In this document: positions 1 to 9,475 of the stretch, in pieces
Position numbering within the stretch: position 1 is the first letter of the stretch
How the letters are laid out: the number at the start of each line of letters is the position of its first letter
Assembly (NCBI RefSeq): GCF_014204715.1
Contig: NZ_JACHLY010000001.1
Coordinates: 3,742,501-3,806,500, forward strand
DNA from: Streptomonospora salina
GTDB taxonomy: Bacteria; Actinomycetota; Actinomycetes; Streptosporangiales; Streptosporangiaceae
Reading direction: 5' to 3'
Length of the DNA stretch: 64,000 bases
Position numbers and translations under genes: made by a program
The notes under the pieces: model-generated
Told to the model about the DNA's origin: nothing
What the model saw: only the letters and a program-made list of their open reading frames with translations
The model's database searches: none

Positions 1-1
1 G

Positions 2-1108
2 CTGGCCTTCTACGACCGCCTCGTCGACGAGCTGCTGGCCGCCGGCATCGAACCCGTGGCGACCCTGTACCACTGGGACCTGCCCCAGGCGCTGGAGGAC
101 GAGGGCGGCTGGCGCGTGCGCTCCACCGCGGAGCGCTTCGGCGAGTACGCCCGCATCCTCGCCGACCGCCTCGGCGACCGGGTCGGCCGGTGGATCACGC
201 ACAACGAGCCGTTCTGCGCCGCCTTCATCGGCCACGCCGTCGGCCGCCACGCCCCCGGAACGCGCGAGGGCACCCCCGCACTCGCCGCCGCACACCACCT
301 GCTGGTCTCCCACGGCCTGGCCGCCCGCCAGCTGCGCGCCTCTGCCGCCGAGCACGGCCGCAGCGCGGAAGTCGGCATCACGCTGAACCTGGACCGGATG
401 ATCCCGGCCACCGACTCCGCCGAGGACCGGGCGGCCGCCGACCGCGCCGAGACCCTGCACAACCGCGTCTGGCTGGATCCGCTGCTGCGCGGCCGCTACC
501 CGGAGAACGAGGCCGATACCTGGGGCGTGCTCGCCGACGGTTCCTACCGCCGGGACGGGGACCTGGACATCATCGGCCAGCCCCTGGACTTCCTCGGAAT
601 CAACTACTACCGGCCGGGCAAGGTCAAGGACGCCCCGCACGACGAGCCCGATCCCGCCCGCCGCACCGCCGACGACATCCGGGTGTCCGACGTGCCCTTC
701 GACGGGGTGCGCCACACGCAGATGGACTGGCCGGTGGTGCCGGAGACCTTCACCGACCTGCTGGTCGACCTCCATCGCCGCTACCCGAACCTGCCGCCCG
801 TGCTGATCACCGAGAACGGGTCGGCCGAGGCCGACACGGACCGCAGCGACGAAGGACGGGTGCGCGACACCGACCGCATCGACTACATCCGCGGCCACCT
901 GGACGCGGTCGCCGAAGCGATCAAGGCGGGGGTGGACGTCCGCGGCTACTTCGTATGGTCGCTGATGGACAACTTCGAGTGGGCGTTCGGCTACGACCGC
1001 CGCTTCGGGATCGTCCGGGTCGACTACGAGACCCTGGAGCGCATCCCCAAGGACAGCTACCACTGGTACCGCGGCCTCGTCCGGGAGCACACCGCCAAAC
1101 GCGGGTGA
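2..1108 (+). CDS. GH1 beta-glucosidase, C-terminal part (5' end outside window)
   Basis: Retaining glycoside hydrolase of family 1, which hydrolyses beta-glucosides such as cellobiose. The reading frame is open from base 2, so the N-terminus lies outside the window; about 368 residues are visible. The acid/base glutamate sits in ITHNEP (near 196-215) and the nucleophile glutamate in ITENG (near 806-820). The C-terminal block with WSLMDNFEW and FGIVRVDY is the usual aglycone-site end of the family. There is no signal peptide information because the start is missing. A strong hairpin follows the stop. The family is certain; the preferred substrate is not readable. Confidence 0.95.
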   Translation: MAFYDRLVDELLAAGIEPVATLYHWDLPQALEDEGGWRVRSTAERFGEYARILADRLGDRVGRWITHNEPFCAAFIGHAVGRHAPGTREGTPALAAAHHLLVSHGLAARQLRASAAEHGRSAEVGITLNLDRMIPATDSAEDRAAADRAETLHNRVWLDPLLRGRYPENEADTWGVLADGSYRRDGDLDIIGQPLDFLGINYYRPGKVKDAPHDEPDPARRTADDIRVSDVPFDGVRHTQMDWPVVPETFTDLLVDLHRRYPNLPPVLITENGSAEADTDRSDEGRVRDTDRIDYIRGHLDAVAEAIKAGVDVRGYFVWSLMDNFEWAFGYDRRFGIVRVDYETLERIPKDSYHWYRGLVREHTAKRG

Positions 1109-1115
1109 CCGGCGG

Positions 1116-1161
1116 GCGCCGGCCCTCGCGGCGACGGCACCGCCGCCGCGAGGGCCGGCGC
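1116..1161 (+). terminator. Strong hairpin after the GH1 gene
   Basis: A perfect 18-bp inverted repeat (arms 1116-1133 and 1144-1161) with a 10-base loop starts 7 bases after the GH1 stop codon. There is no T tract, which is common for actinobacterial intrinsic terminators. It lies between two genes of the same strand and probably separates their transcription. Confidence 0.75.
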
Positions 1162-1251
1162 GGTCCGGCCGCGCCGGGAATGACGGCTGTCACGGCCCGA
1201 CGCTGACATCGGCGACTACAGGGCGGATCCGCGCCGCGGGAGACTGGCGCC

Positions 1252-2856
1252 ATGGAACACGGCGCCCCCGCACCCCCGCCCCCGGCCGAAACCGCCCGGC
1301 GACGCCCGAAGACGGCGCTGCCTGCGCGCGCTCCGGGCCGCGTGTGGGCGGGTGCCGGAGCCCTCGGCCTCGCCGCGGCGGTGGCCGCCTACCTGGTCAT
1401 GCCCGGGAAACCGCCGGCCGAGCCCGGCGGGGCGGAGTTCGACGGGGACCCGGTCCTGGCGGATTCGGTGGCGGCGAGCGTCGACGGGCGCGAGGACCGC
1501 GTGCAGGGGCTGTCGGTGCTGGAGATCGACGGCGAAGAGACCCGCACCCTGGTAGGCGGCACGACCGGTGCCGGGGAGGCGGTGAGTGAAGAGACCCGGT
1601 TCGAGACGGGATCGGTGTTCAAGGTCGTCACCGCGATGACGCTCGCCGACCTCGCCGAGTCCGGCGGGACCTCGCCGGACCGCACCCTCGGCGAGGTGTT
1701 CGGCGACCTGGACTTCGCCTCGCCCGCAACGGCCGAGATCACCCTTGAGGAACTCGCCTCCCACCGCTCGGGGCTGCCGCGCATCCCGGCCGAGGCCACG
1801 GCCGCCGGCGTGGCCACCCCCTTCACGGTCACCGATCCCTACCGCGGCATGCCGCCGGTCGAGGAGTCGCTGGCGGCGGCGGTGCCCGCGCAGGGCGAGC
1901 CCGAATGGAGCTACTCGAACTTCGGCTACGCCGTGCTGGGCGCCGCGCTGGCCGAGGAATCCGGGACCGCCTACCCGCGACTGGTGCGCGAACGCATCTT
2001 CGACCCGCTGGGTATGGACGACACCGTCATGCGCGGAGCCGGTATCGACGGGCTCCCCGATGATGCGGCGCCGCCGCATGCGGTGCCGGGCAAGCGCACC
2101 GAACCGTGGCGGTCGCAGGACTACCTGCCCGTGGGCATCGGCACCTGGACCACTGCGGGCGACCTGGAGCGGTTCCTGCGCGCGGTCATGGACGGCACCG
2201 CACCCGGCGCCGCGGCCGCGGAACCGGCCCACCGCGGGCCGGCCCCCGAGAGCCGGATCGGTCTGGGCTGGATCACCACCGACTTCGGGGACGGCGTCGA
2301 GGTCGTGCAGCACGGCGGGGGGACCTACGGGTCCACAGCGTTCATCGGCTTCCAGGGGGAGCGCGGCGTGATCGTGCTCTCCAACAGCTTCGCCGCCGAC
2401 GCCGCCGTGATCGGGCCGCGCCTGATGGGCGCGCCCGACGTGCCTCCGCTGTCCGCCTCCCCGGCGACGTCGCCGGTGTGGGGGCTGGCAGCCACACTGC
2501 CGCTGGTGCTCCCGCCGCCGCTGCTGGCGCTGTCGCTCATGCTGCGCCGGCGCACCCTGGTGGGGCAGCGCCCCCTGGACCGGCTGCGTGTGGTCTCGAT
2601 GACCGCGGGAACGGCCGCCGTGCTCGCGGCGGCGCTGGTGACGGGCGACTGGGTCGCCGCACCGCCGGTCGTGTGGGCGGCGTCCGCCGGCGCTGTAGTC
2701 GCGGCGGCCGCGGTCGGCGCCTGGCGCTGGCCGCGCGCCGCGGTCGAGGCCGGTCGGTGGCGGTGGCTGCACGTCGCGTTCTTCTGCCTGTCGGCGTCCG
2801 TCTCCGCGGCGGTGGCGCTGACCGCGGCCGATGCGCTGCTGGCCGCCTACGGGTAG
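1252..2856 (+). CDS. Membrane-anchored serine beta-lactamase-like hydrolase (class C / PBP4-type fold)
   Basis: 534-residue serine hydrolase of the beta-lactamase/D-Ala-D-Ala peptidase superfamily. An N-terminal hydrophobic segment (about residues 32-50) should export and anchor it, placing the catalytic domain outside the cell. The nucleophile motif S-V-F-K lies at residues 121-124, the Y-S-N motif near residue 221, and an H-G-G-G motif near residue 354 replaces KTG. After the catalytic domain (about residue 400 on) come several hydrophobic segments predicted to span the membrane, an architecture common in Gram-positive FmtA/EstB-like proteins. The ATG start is preceded by a GGGAG-like ribosome site. 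Cell-wall peptidase, esterase or lactamase activity cannot be separated by reading alone. Confidence 0.88.
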   Translation: MEHGAPAPPPPAETARRRPKTALPARAPGRVWAGAGALGLAAAVAAYLVMPGKPPAEPGGAEFDGDPVLADSVAASVDGREDRVQGLSVLEIDGEETRTLVGGTTGAGEAVSEETRFETGSVFKVVTAMTLADLAESGGTSPDRTLGEVFGDLDFASPATAEITLEELASHRSGLPRIPAEATAAGVATPFTVTDPYRGMPPVEESLAAAVPAQGEPEWSYSNFGYAVLGAALAEESGTAYPRLVRERIFDPLGMDDTVMRGAGIDGLPDDAAPPHAVPGKRTEPWRSQDYLPVGIGTWTTAGDLERFLRAVMDGTAPGAAAAEPAHRGPAPESRIGLGWITTDFGDGVEVVQHGGGTYGSTAFIGFQGERGVIVLSNSFAADAAVIGPRLMGAPDVPPLSASPATSPVWGLAATLPLVLPPPLLALSLMLRRRTLVGQRPLDRLRVVSMTAGTAAVLAAALVTGDWVAAPPVVWAASAGAVVAAAAVGAWRWPRAAVEAGRWRWLHVAFFCLSASVSAAVALTAADALLAAYG

Positions 2857-2883
2857 CCGCCGGCCGCCGCGGGCCCCGCCGGC

Positions 2884-3834
2884 TCAGGCCGCCGGGAGGC
2901 GGTCGCAGACCTCCAGCAGCCGGGCCCGCAGGTCGCCGGAGCGTTCGGCGAAACCGCGCTGGGCCTCGACATAGGCGGCCTTGCCCTGCGGGGTTTCGAT
3001 CTCGACCGGTTCGTAGCCGTGGCCGCGCAGATCGTAGGGTGAGGCCCGCATGTCCAGTTCGCGGATGTCGCGGGCCAGTTCGAAGCAGTCGGCCACCAGT
3101 TCGCCGGGGACCCCGGGCGAGAGTTTGTAGGCCCACTTGTACAGGTCCATGTTGGCGTGCAGGCAGCCGGGCTGGTCCGTCTCCACCTGGGACTCGCGAG
3201 TGGGCTGGAGCGTGTTCCGGGGGCGGGCGGCGTCGGTGAAGAACCGGAACGCGTCGAAGTGCGAGCAGCGGACGCGGTGCGATTCGACGACCCGGTCGGT
3301 GCCTTCGGCGCCCAGCCGCAGCGGAACCTGCGCGTGGCGCATTTCGTCGGCGGGCAGCCGGTAGACCATGGCCCACTCGTGCAGCCCGAAGCAGCCCAGA
3401 TGGGCGGGCCGCTGCTGCACGGCGCCCAGCAGCGCGCGCACGAACTCCACCGTTCTGCCGCGTTTGGCGGCGAACGCCTCCGTGTCCAGGGCGGCGCCGC
3501 GCACCGTGCGCCCGCGCGCGTCGGCGGCGCCGGCTTCGCGGTACCACCCGCCGGCGCCGGAGGGGGCGCCGCCTTCGAGTAGCACCCCCGGGCCGGGGTG
3601 CCAGCGCCGCAGCTGCGCGGGACGGTGGCTGTAGTAGGTGAAGAGGAAGTCCTCCACCGGGTGGGCGATGCCGCGGCTGCGCCGGTCGAGGTGGCCGGCC
3701 AGCAGCGCGTCGACGCGCTCGTGGTGGCGCCGCTCGCGCTCGCGCCAGGTGGCGGCGTCGAGCACGCCGAGCGCATCGCGCGCGTCGGGGCCGCCCTCCG
3801 GAAGGGCCGCCGTCGCTTCACCGCTGTGCTCCAT
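2884..3834 (-). CDS. Conserved actinobacterial protein, often labelled 3-methyladenine DNA glycosylase
   Basis: 316-residue soluble protein with a conserved block containing HPVEDFLFTYYSHRPAQLRRW near the N-terminus. I recognise it as an actinobacterial family that databases often name 3-methyladenine DNA glycosylase. I see neither a helix-hairpin-helix nor another glycosylase signature, so that name should be treated as unproven. The frame stays open far upstream to 4623, but the conserved part begins just after the ATG at 3834. Upstream reading would run antisense through the gltS gene. It ends close to the convergent hydrolase stop at 2856. Confidence 0.8.
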   Translation of the reverse strand: MEHSGEATAALPEGGPDARDALGVLDAATWRERERRHHERVDALLAGHLDRRSRGIAHPVEDFLFTYYSHRPAQLRRWHPGPGVLLEGGAPSGAGGWYREAGAADARGRTVRGAALDTEAFAAKRGRTVEFVRALLGAVQQRPAHLGCFGLHEWAMVYRLPADEMRHAQVPLRLGAEGTDRVVESHRVRCSHFDAFRFFTDAARPRNTLQPTRESQVETDQPGCLHANMDLYKWAYKLSPGVPGELVADCFELARDIRELDMRASPYDLRGHGYEPVEIETPQGKAAYVEAQRGFAERSGDLRARLLEVCDRLPAA

Positions 3835-3850
3835 CGCCCCCAGGGTAGGG

Positions 3851-3894
3851 CGCCGCGCCGCCCCGGCCGTCCGGACGGCCGGGGCGGCGCGGCG
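3851..3894. repeat. 44-bp perfect palindrome in the divergent promoter region
   Basis: Bases 3851-3872 are the exact reverse complement of 3873-3894, with the centre at a TCCGGA word. It lies 17 bases upstream of the start of the minus-strand gene and 250 bases upstream of gltS. It could be a leader hairpin, an attenuator or an intergenic repeat. The rest of the gap 3835-4144 shows no gene that I can support. Confidence 0.7.
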
Positions 3895-4144
3895 GAGGAT
3901 CGCGAGCGTGAGCGTCGTCTCCCTCGCGCCCCCGCGGCGACCGCACGTACGGGCCGATCGCGGCAGTGGGCGGGCGAAGCGGCGCCTCGGGCGGGATTCC
4001 GGCGGGCGCGCCCGGGCCCGTCGCCGTCCGCGCGCCTTCGCGCACGGGACGTAGCATTGCGGAGCTGACCTCGGTGGGGACCGCGCCCGGCGCGGCCGGC
4101 CGGTCGGCGCCACCTCCTCACGGGAAAGGAACACCGGGCATCTG

Positions 4145-5578
4145 ATGTCACCCGAAGCGATCGGTTTCGCGCTCCTGCTCATCGGCGTCGTGCTGCTGGC
4201 GGCCAAGCTGGTCCGCGTGCGATGGAAGCTGGCCCAGCGGCTCTTTTTGCCCAGCTCGATCATCGGCGGCGGCATCGCGCTGCTGCTGGGCCCCGACGTT
4301 TTCGGGCGCGTCGCCTCGGCGCTGGGCACCGACCGCTTCGCCGAAGGCGGGCTATGGGGCGGCGGCGTACTGGAGGTCTGGAGCGCCCTGCCCGGTCTGC
4401 TGATCTCCGTCGTCTTCGCCGGGCTGTTCCTGGGCCGGCGCATCCCCAACGTGCGCGAGGCGGGGCGCCTCGCGGGGCCGCAGATCACCCTCGGGTTCGC
4501 GTTCAGCTCCGGCCAGTACGTCGTGGGCCTGCTGCTGGCGCTGCTGGTGCTGGGGCCGGTGTTCGGCCTGCCGCCGCTCACCGGCGCACTCATCGAGATC
4601 GGCTTCGAGGGCGGCCACGGCACCGCGGCCGGCCTCAGCGGGACCTTCGCTCAGGCGGGCTTTCCCGAGGGCGAGGACCTGGCGCTGGGCATGGCCACCA
4701 TCGGTCTGCTCACCGGCATCGTCGCCGGTGTCATCCTCATCAACTGGGGTGTGCGCACCGGACGCACCGCCGAGCTGTCCGCCTCGGCGGAACCGTCCGT
4801 GACCGAGCGGATGGGCGTGGTCGAGCGGGAGAACCGGACGGCGGCGGCGACCCTGACCGTGCATCCCTCCTCGGTCGAGCCGCTGGCGCTGCACTTCGGA
4901 CTGCTGGCGATCGCCGTGCTCATCGGGCAGCTGCTGCTGTGGGGCCTTCAGGCGCTGGAGGCCGCGTTGTGGGCCGACACCGTCGAGCTGTTCGCGTACG
5001 TGCCGCTGTTCCCGCTGGCGATGATCGGCGGTATCGCCATGCAGGTGGTCCTCGACCGCACCGACCGGCTGCAGGTCGTCGATCGGCAGATGGTCGAGCG
5101 CATCCAGGGCTTCTCGCTGGACGTGCTGGTCGTCTCGGCGCTGGGCACCCTGTCGCTGCAGGTCCTGGCCGCCAACTTCGTGCCGTTCGTGCTGCTGGCG
5201 CTGGTGGGCGTCGTCTACTGCATCGCGGTGTTCGTGTTCCTGGCGCCGCGGATGCTGCCGGACTACTGGTTCGAGCGCGGTATCGGCGACCTGGGCCAGT
5301 CGCTGGGCGTCACCGCCACCGGACTGATCCTGATGCGGGTGGCCGACCCCGAGCTGCGCACGCCCGCCTACCCCGCTTTCGGTTACAAGCAGCTCATCCT
5401 CGAACCGTTCTTCGGAGGCGGGCTGGTCACCGCGGCCGCGATCCCGCTGATCCTGCAGTTCGGCGCGGTTCCGCTGCTGGTGGTGATGGCCGTGCTGCTG
5501 GCGGCCTCGCTGCTGCTGGGCTTGCTGTACTTCGGCCGCCGTCGCGGGCCGGCCGGGGCCGCGGCCCCCCGTACCTGA
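4145..5578 (+). CDS. gltS: Sodium/glutamate symporter (GltS/ESS family)
   Basis: 477-residue polytopic membrane protein that takes up glutamate with Na+. It has the ESS-family two-fold repeat of about 10-12 hydrophobic segments. The family signature GFEGGHGTAAG is at about residues 153-163, and the second half carries SLGVTATGLIL. Its length is at the upper end for the family because of a hydrophilic loop in the middle (about residues 207-240). The gene stands alone between two minus-strand genes and converges with the protease gene downstream. Substrate specificity is inferred from the family; a related anion would also fit. Confidence 0.88.
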   Translation: MSPEAIGFALLLIGVVLLAAKLVRVRWKLAQRLFLPSSIIGGGIALLLGPDVFGRVASALGTDRFAEGGLWGGGVLEVWSALPGLLISVVFAGLFLGRRIPNVREAGRLAGPQITLGFAFSSGQYVVGLLLALLVLGPVFGLPPLTGALIEIGFEGGHGTAAGLSGTFAQAGFPEGEDLALGMATIGLLTGIVAGVILINWGVRTGRTAELSASAEPSVTERMGVVERENRTAAATLTVHPSSVEPLALHFGLLAIAVLIGQLLLWGLQALEAALWADTVELFAYVPLFPLAMIGGIAMQVVLDRTDRLQVVDRQMVERIQGFSLDVLVVSALGTLSLQVLAANFVPFVLLALVGVVYCIAVFVFLAPRMLPDYWFERGIGDLGQSLGVTATGLILMRVADPELRTPAYPAFGYKQLILEPFFGGGLVTAAAIPLILQFGAVPLLVVMAVLLAASLLLGLLYFGRRRGPAGAAAPRT

Positions 5579-5613
5579 CCCGGGAGGCCCGGGCCCGCGG
5601 TCCGGGCCCGCGG

Positions 5614-6651
5614 TCAGAACGACTGGGCGCGCTCGAAGAGCGTTTCGGCGGCGCCGCCCAGGTGGGGGCCGTACTGGGTGCGGCTGTCGTCGGCGTATTT
5701 GAAGCTGATCACCGAGACCACGGTGCCGGTGCCCGTCTCCGGGTCGAAGTCGTTGAGCCACGGGCCGCCGCTGGAGCCTTCGGTCATGGCACAGGCCATG
5801 CCCTCGGCGGTGGTGCCGCCGTCGTCGCCGACGGTGTCGCCCGTGCAGTAGCGCAGCCGGCGGCCCTCGAACCGGCCGGTGGCCGGGTACCCGAACGCGT
5901 AAGTGGGGTCGTCGGGCTCGGCGCCGAAAGCGATGGGCTGGGCGCCGACCCGGTCCTGGACGTGCTCGCCGTCCGAGGGATTGAGTACCGCCATGCCGAA
6001 GTCGTAGCTGTCGTCGGCCTGCTGCGACCACTCCGGGGCCACGAACATCTGCCGTGCGGTGTAGCGCCCGTCGGGGCTCTCGCCGTCGTCGTAGCCGGGC
6101 ACGAACGACCAGTTCTCCACCCACGGGCCGGTTCCGTCTTTGAGGCAGTGCCCGGCGGTGAGGACCGTGTCGCGGTTGTCGGCCGAGACGACCGCGGCGG
6201 AGCAGGTGAAGTCGCGCCCGTCGAGAGTGAGGAAGACCTTGCCGGTGGTCGCGGCGACGCGTCCGCCCCCGGTCCAGGGCCGGGCGGCGCCGGCGTCCCC
6301 GGACGCCTGCGGCTCGGGGGCGTCGGGCAGGACTCCGCCCGCGAGGTCGTCGAGGCCGGGGATCAGCGGGGTCGCCCCGGCCATGCGCCGCGGGGTCCAG
6401 TAGTCCAGGACCGCGCGGCGCTCGTCGTCGCCCACGGCCGCGGCCTGGCGCACGAATCCGGGGGCCCGCTCGACGGGCGCGGTCCGGTCCTGCGCCGGCT
6501 CGGGGGAAGGAGCGACGGCCGCGGTCGACGCTCCACCGCCTCCGCCCTGGTCGGCGTGGTCCTGCGCGGGCTGGGTGTCGGCCGAACCGGTCAGCGCAGT
6601 GACCGCGCCGAGCAGGGAGGCGATGAGTTTGCGGGAGGCGGGTGAGCGCAT
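5614..6651 (-). CDS. Secreted trypsin-like (V8/glutamyl endopeptidase type) serine protease
   Basis: 345-residue predicted secreted S1-fold protease. The N-terminus has basic residues followed by a short hydrophobic stretch, which fits a signal peptide, then a Pro/Ala/Gln-rich propeptide region. The catalytic triad is visible: His in LTAGHC, Asp in SYDFGMAVLN, and Ser in EGSSGGPW. This arrangement matches bacterial V8-like peptidases. The ATG at 6651 is the upstream-most start. It diverges from dxr across a comparatively AT-rich gap (6652-6796) that must hold both promoters. Substrate is unknown. Confidence 0.88.
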   Translation of the reverse strand: MRSPASRKLIASLLGAVTALTGSADTQPAQDHADQGGGGGASTAAVAPSPEPAQDRTAPVERAPGFVRQAAAVGDDERRAVLDYWTPRRMAGATPLIPGLDDLAGGVLPDAPEPQASGDAGAARPWTGGGRVAATTGKVFLTLDGRDFTCSAAVVSADNRDTVLTAGHCLKDGTGPWVENWSFVPGYDDGESPDGRYTARQMFVAPEWSQQADDSYDFGMAVLNPSDGEHVQDRVGAQPIAFGAEPDDPTYAFGYPATGRFEGRRLRYCTGDTVGDDGGTTAEGMACAMTEGSSGGPWLNDFDPETGTGTVVSVISFKYADDSRTQYGPHLGGAAETLFERAQSF

Positions 6652-6796
6652 GGCCCAGAATCATGCCACACTTTGCGTAATCGTGTGACTACTTTAAGAG
6701 AGTTGGCGGGTCGCTCCGGCGTCCGCGGGCCGTCGGCCCGCTCGCACGTGCGGTTCGGGCGCCGCCGGACGTGTCGGGATCGGCGACAATGGCAGT
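6652..6796. promoter_or_regulatory. Divergent promoter zone, protease / dxr
   Basis: The 145 bases between the two divergent starts contain an AT-rich patch at about 6660-6705 that stands out from the GC-rich surroundings. No single -35/-10 pair is convincing enough to assign. Confidence 0.35.
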
Positions 6797-8053
6797 GTGC
6801 GAATCGCGGAGCAGCTTCTTGCAGACGTCCCTGCCAAGCGCCGGCGCGAGGTCGTGATCCTCGGCTCCACCGGCTCCATCGGAACCCAGGCGATCGACGT
6901 CGCCACCGCCGAGCCCGACCGCTTCCGCGTCGTGGGGCTGGCCGCGGGCGGCGGCCGGCCCGACGTGCTGGCCCACCAGGCCGCGGTGCTGGGGGTCGAG
7001 GCGGTGGCCGTGGCCGACGAGCGCGCCGCCGGCGACGTCTCCGCGCGCCTGCGCGAGCACGGGTCCGCGGCCAAGGTCCTGGCCGGTTCCGAGGGCGTGG
7101 CCGAGCTCGCGGCCTGGCAGTGCGACGTGGTGCTCAACGGCATCACCGGCGCGCTGGGCCTGGAGTCCACGCTGGCGGCGCTGCGGGCCGGGCGGCTGCT
7201 GGCGCTGGCCAACAAGGAGTCGCTGATCATCGGGGGTCCGCTGGTGCGCGATGCCGCCCAGCCCGGCCAGATCGTGCCCGTCGACTCCGAGCACTTCGCG
7301 CTGGCCCAGTGCTTCCCGCGGGCCGCGCCGGGCGAGCTGTCCAGCCTCGCCCAGGGCCAGGTCGCCGCACCGCTGAAGGAGGTCCGCCGACTGGTCATCA
7401 CCGCTAGCGGCGGCCCGTTCCGGGCCCGCACCCGCGACCAGTTGGCGCGGGTGACCCCCGCCGAGGCCATGAACCACCCGACGTGGGACATGGGTCCGGT
7501 GATCACCGTGAACTCGGCCACGCTGGTCAACAAGGGGCTGGAGGTCATCGAGGCCCATCTGCTCTTCGACATCCCCTTCGACAGCATCGAGGTGGTGGTG
7601 CACCCGCAGTCGGTGATCCACTCGATGGTCGAGTACGTCGACGGATCCACCCTGGCCCAGGCCAGCCCGCCCAGCATGCGCATCCCCATCGCCTACGGCA
7701 TCGGCTGGCCCGAGCGCGTCGGAGCCGCCGCACCGCCCGTCGACTGGACCGCCGCCCATACGTGGACCTTCGCCCCCCTCGACGGCGAGGCGTTTCCCGC
7801 GGTGGCGCTGGCCTGCGAAGTCGGGGCGGCCGGAGGGACCGCGCCCGCGGTCTACAACGCCGCCAACGAGGAGGCCGTGGCCGCCTTCCTCGGGGAAACC
7901 CTGGCATTCCCCGCCATCGTGGACACGGTGGCACAGGTAGTCTCAGAACACCGGGCGGGGGCCGCAGCGTCCCGGCTGTCGACGGCCGAGCTGTACGCGG
8001 CCGACGACTGGGCGCGCCGCCGCGCCCGGGAGCTGATCGCGCGGGCGGTATGA
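6797..8053 (+). CDS. dxr: 1-deoxy-D-xylulose-5-phosphate reductoisomerase
   Basis: Second enzyme of the MEP isoprenoid pathway: it isomerises and reduces DXP to MEP with NADPH and a divalent metal. The GTG start gives 418 residues. The N-terminal NADP-binding motif GSTGSIG is followed by NKESLI, PVDSEH (metal and substrate), [15 protein letters not shown], and the NKGLEVIEA helix, all in family order. It leads the actinobacterial block dxr-rseP-ispG; rseP starts 22 bases after the dxr stop, so co-transcription is likely. Confidence 0.97.
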   Translation: MRIAEQLLADVPAKRRREVVILGSTGSIGTQAIDVATAEPDRFRVVGLAAGGGRPDVLAHQAAVLGVEAVAVADERAAGDVSARLREHGSAAKVLAGSEGVAELAAWQCDVVLNGITGALGLESTLAALRAGRLLALANKESLIIGGPLVRDAAQPGQIVPVDSEHFALAQCFPRAAPGELSSLAQGQVAAPLKEVRRLVITASGGPFRARTRDQLARVTPAEAMNHPTWDMGPVITVNSATLVNKGLEVIEAHLLFDIPFDSIEVVVHPQSVIHSMVEYVDGSTLAQASPPSMRIPIAYGIGWPERVGAAAPPVDWTAAHTWTFAPLDGEAFPAVALACEVGAAGGTAPAVYNAANEEAVAAFLGETLAFPAIVDTVAQVVSEHRAGAAASRLSTAELYAADDWARRRARELIARAV

Positions 8054-8075
8054 CGAGAGGTACGGGGAGAAGTCC

Positions 8076-9434
8076 ATGGTCGCGCTACTGACCGCAGCGG
8101 GGATCGTGCTGTTCTTCCTCGGGCTGCTCTTCTCCATCGCTTGGCACGAGCTGGGCCACCTCGCCACCGCCAAGATGTTCGGAATCCGCTGCACCCAGTA
8201 CATGGTGGGCTTCGGCACGACCCTGTGGTCGCGCACGCGCGGCGGCACCGAGTACGGCGTCAAGCTGGTGCCGCTGGGCGGCTTCGTGCGGATGGTGGGC
8301 ATGATCCCGCCCGCCGCGAAGCCCGCCGACGACTCGGCCAAGCCCATGTCGCGCTGGCGGGCGATGATCGAGGACGCGCGCGAAGCCAACAACGTCGAAC
8401 TCGAACCCGGCGACGAGCACCGCCAGTTCTACCAGCGTGCGCCCTGGAAGCGGATCATCGTCATGGCCGCCGGGCCCGGGATGAACGTGATCCTGGCCGT
8501 GGCGCTGTTCGCCGCCATCATGATGGGCATCGGCGTTCCGCAGAACACCACCACCGTCAACACCGTGACCAAGTGCGTGCTGCCCGCCGACGCCGCCAGC
8601 ACCGACTGCGCCCCCGGAGCCGAGCCCAGCCCGGCCATGGAGGCCGGAATCCGGCCCGGCGACGACATCGTGGGCGTGGCCGGCAACCCGGTCGACGACT
8701 GGCACGAGGCCAACACCGCGATCAAGCGCAGCACCGGGGCCACCGACATCACCGTCGAGCGCGACGGCCGGGCCCGCACTCTCACGGTCGACCTGATCGA
8801 GAACCGGGTGGTGGCCCGCGACGACGCCGGGGAGGTCGTCTACGAGACCGGCGCCGACGGCGAGCCGGTGACCGACGACCGCGGTTTCCGGGTGCCCGAG
8901 ACGGAGGAGGCCGGGTTCCTGGGCATCACCTTCGCCCAGGAGCGCGATCCGCTCACGCCCGCGCAGTCCGCCGGGCGGATGTGGGAGACGACCGTGGGTG
9001 TGTTCGACGCCCTGATCGGTCTTCCCGGCAAGGTCGACGACGTCTTCCGCGCGGCGTTCATGGGGGAGCAGCGCACCGTCGACTCCCCGGTGGGGATCGT
9101 GGGCGCTTCGCGCATCGGCGGGGAGGTGCTGTCCCAGCCGATCCCGCTGACCGACCGCGTCGTTTTCCTCGCCAACATGCTCGCCGGAGTCAACCTGTTC
9201 CTGTTCGCGCTGAACATGGTGCCGATCCTGCCGCTGGACGGCGGGCACATCTTCGGGGCGCTGTGGGAGTCGGTGCGCCGGGGTCTGGCCCGGCTGTTCC
9301 GGCGGCCCGACCCCGGACCCTTCGACGTGGCGAAGCTGATGCCCGTGGCCTACGTCGTGGTGGCCTGCTTCGTGGTCTTCAGCCTGATGCTGCTGGTCGC
9401 CGACGTGGTCAACCCCGTACGCCTCACGCAGTGA
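8076..9434 (+). CDS. rseP: Site-2 membrane metalloprotease (RseP/Rip1, M50) with PDZ domain
   Basis: 452-residue intramembrane zinc protease that cuts membrane-bound anti-sigma factors and similar targets. The HExxH zinc motif is in the first membrane segment (HELGH at about residues 23-27). A PDZ-like region follows (about residues 180-240), and the second catalytic motif near the C-terminus is LNMVPILPLDGGH, which carries the third ligand Asp. This position between dxr and ispG is the same as Rip1 (Rv2869c) in mycobacteria. The likely role is stress signalling and envelope homeostasis. A GC-rich hairpin follows the stop. Confidence 0.95.
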   Translation: MVALLTAAGIVLFFLGLLFSIAWHELGHLATAKMFGIRCTQYMVGFGTTLWSRTRGGTEYGVKLVPLGGFVRMVGMIPPAAKPADDSAKPMSRWRAMIEDAREANNVELEPGDEHRQFYQRAPWKRIIVMAAGPGMNVILAVALFAAIMMGIGVPQNTTTVNTVTKCVLPADAASTDCAPGAEPSPAMEAGIRPGDDIVGVAGNPVDDWHEANTAIKRSTGATDITVERDGRARTLTVDLIENRVVARDDAGEVVYETGADGEPVTDDRGFRVPETEEAGFLGITFAQERDPLTPAQSAGRMWETTVGVFDALIGLPGKVDDVFRAAFMGEQRTVDSPVGIVGASRIGGEVLSQPIPLTDRVVFLANMLAGVNLFLFALNMVPILPLDGGHIFGALWESVRRGLARLFRRPDPGPFDVAKLMPVAYVVVACFVVFSLMLLVADVVNPVRLTQ

Positions 9435-9443
9435 CACCGGGCG

Positions 9444-9475
9444 GCCCGGCCCGCGTGCGCGGTGCGGCCGGGCCC
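9444..9475 (+). terminator. Hairpin after rseP
   Basis: A 9-bp perfect inverted repeat (9444-9452 with 9467-9475, loop of 14) lies 10 bases after the rseP stop. It has no T tract. It may separate dxr-rseP from ispG. Confidence 0.5.

Noticed and set aside
3835-4623. Upstream extension of the minus-strand gene that ends at 2884
   Set aside because: The extension runs antisense through gltS and is Ser/Pro/Arg-biased; the conserved sequence begins just after the ATG at 3834.
5591-5615. Two tandem copies of GGGCCCGCGGTC between gltS and the protease gene
   Set aside because: Only two copies of a GC-rich word that can also form a hairpin; too little to call a repeat element.
4352-6664. Very long minus-strand open frame opposite gltS and in another frame of the protease gene
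   Set aside because: Its translation is Arg/Gly/Gln-rich without domains, a normal shadow in GC-rich DNA; real genes with clear families occupy the region.
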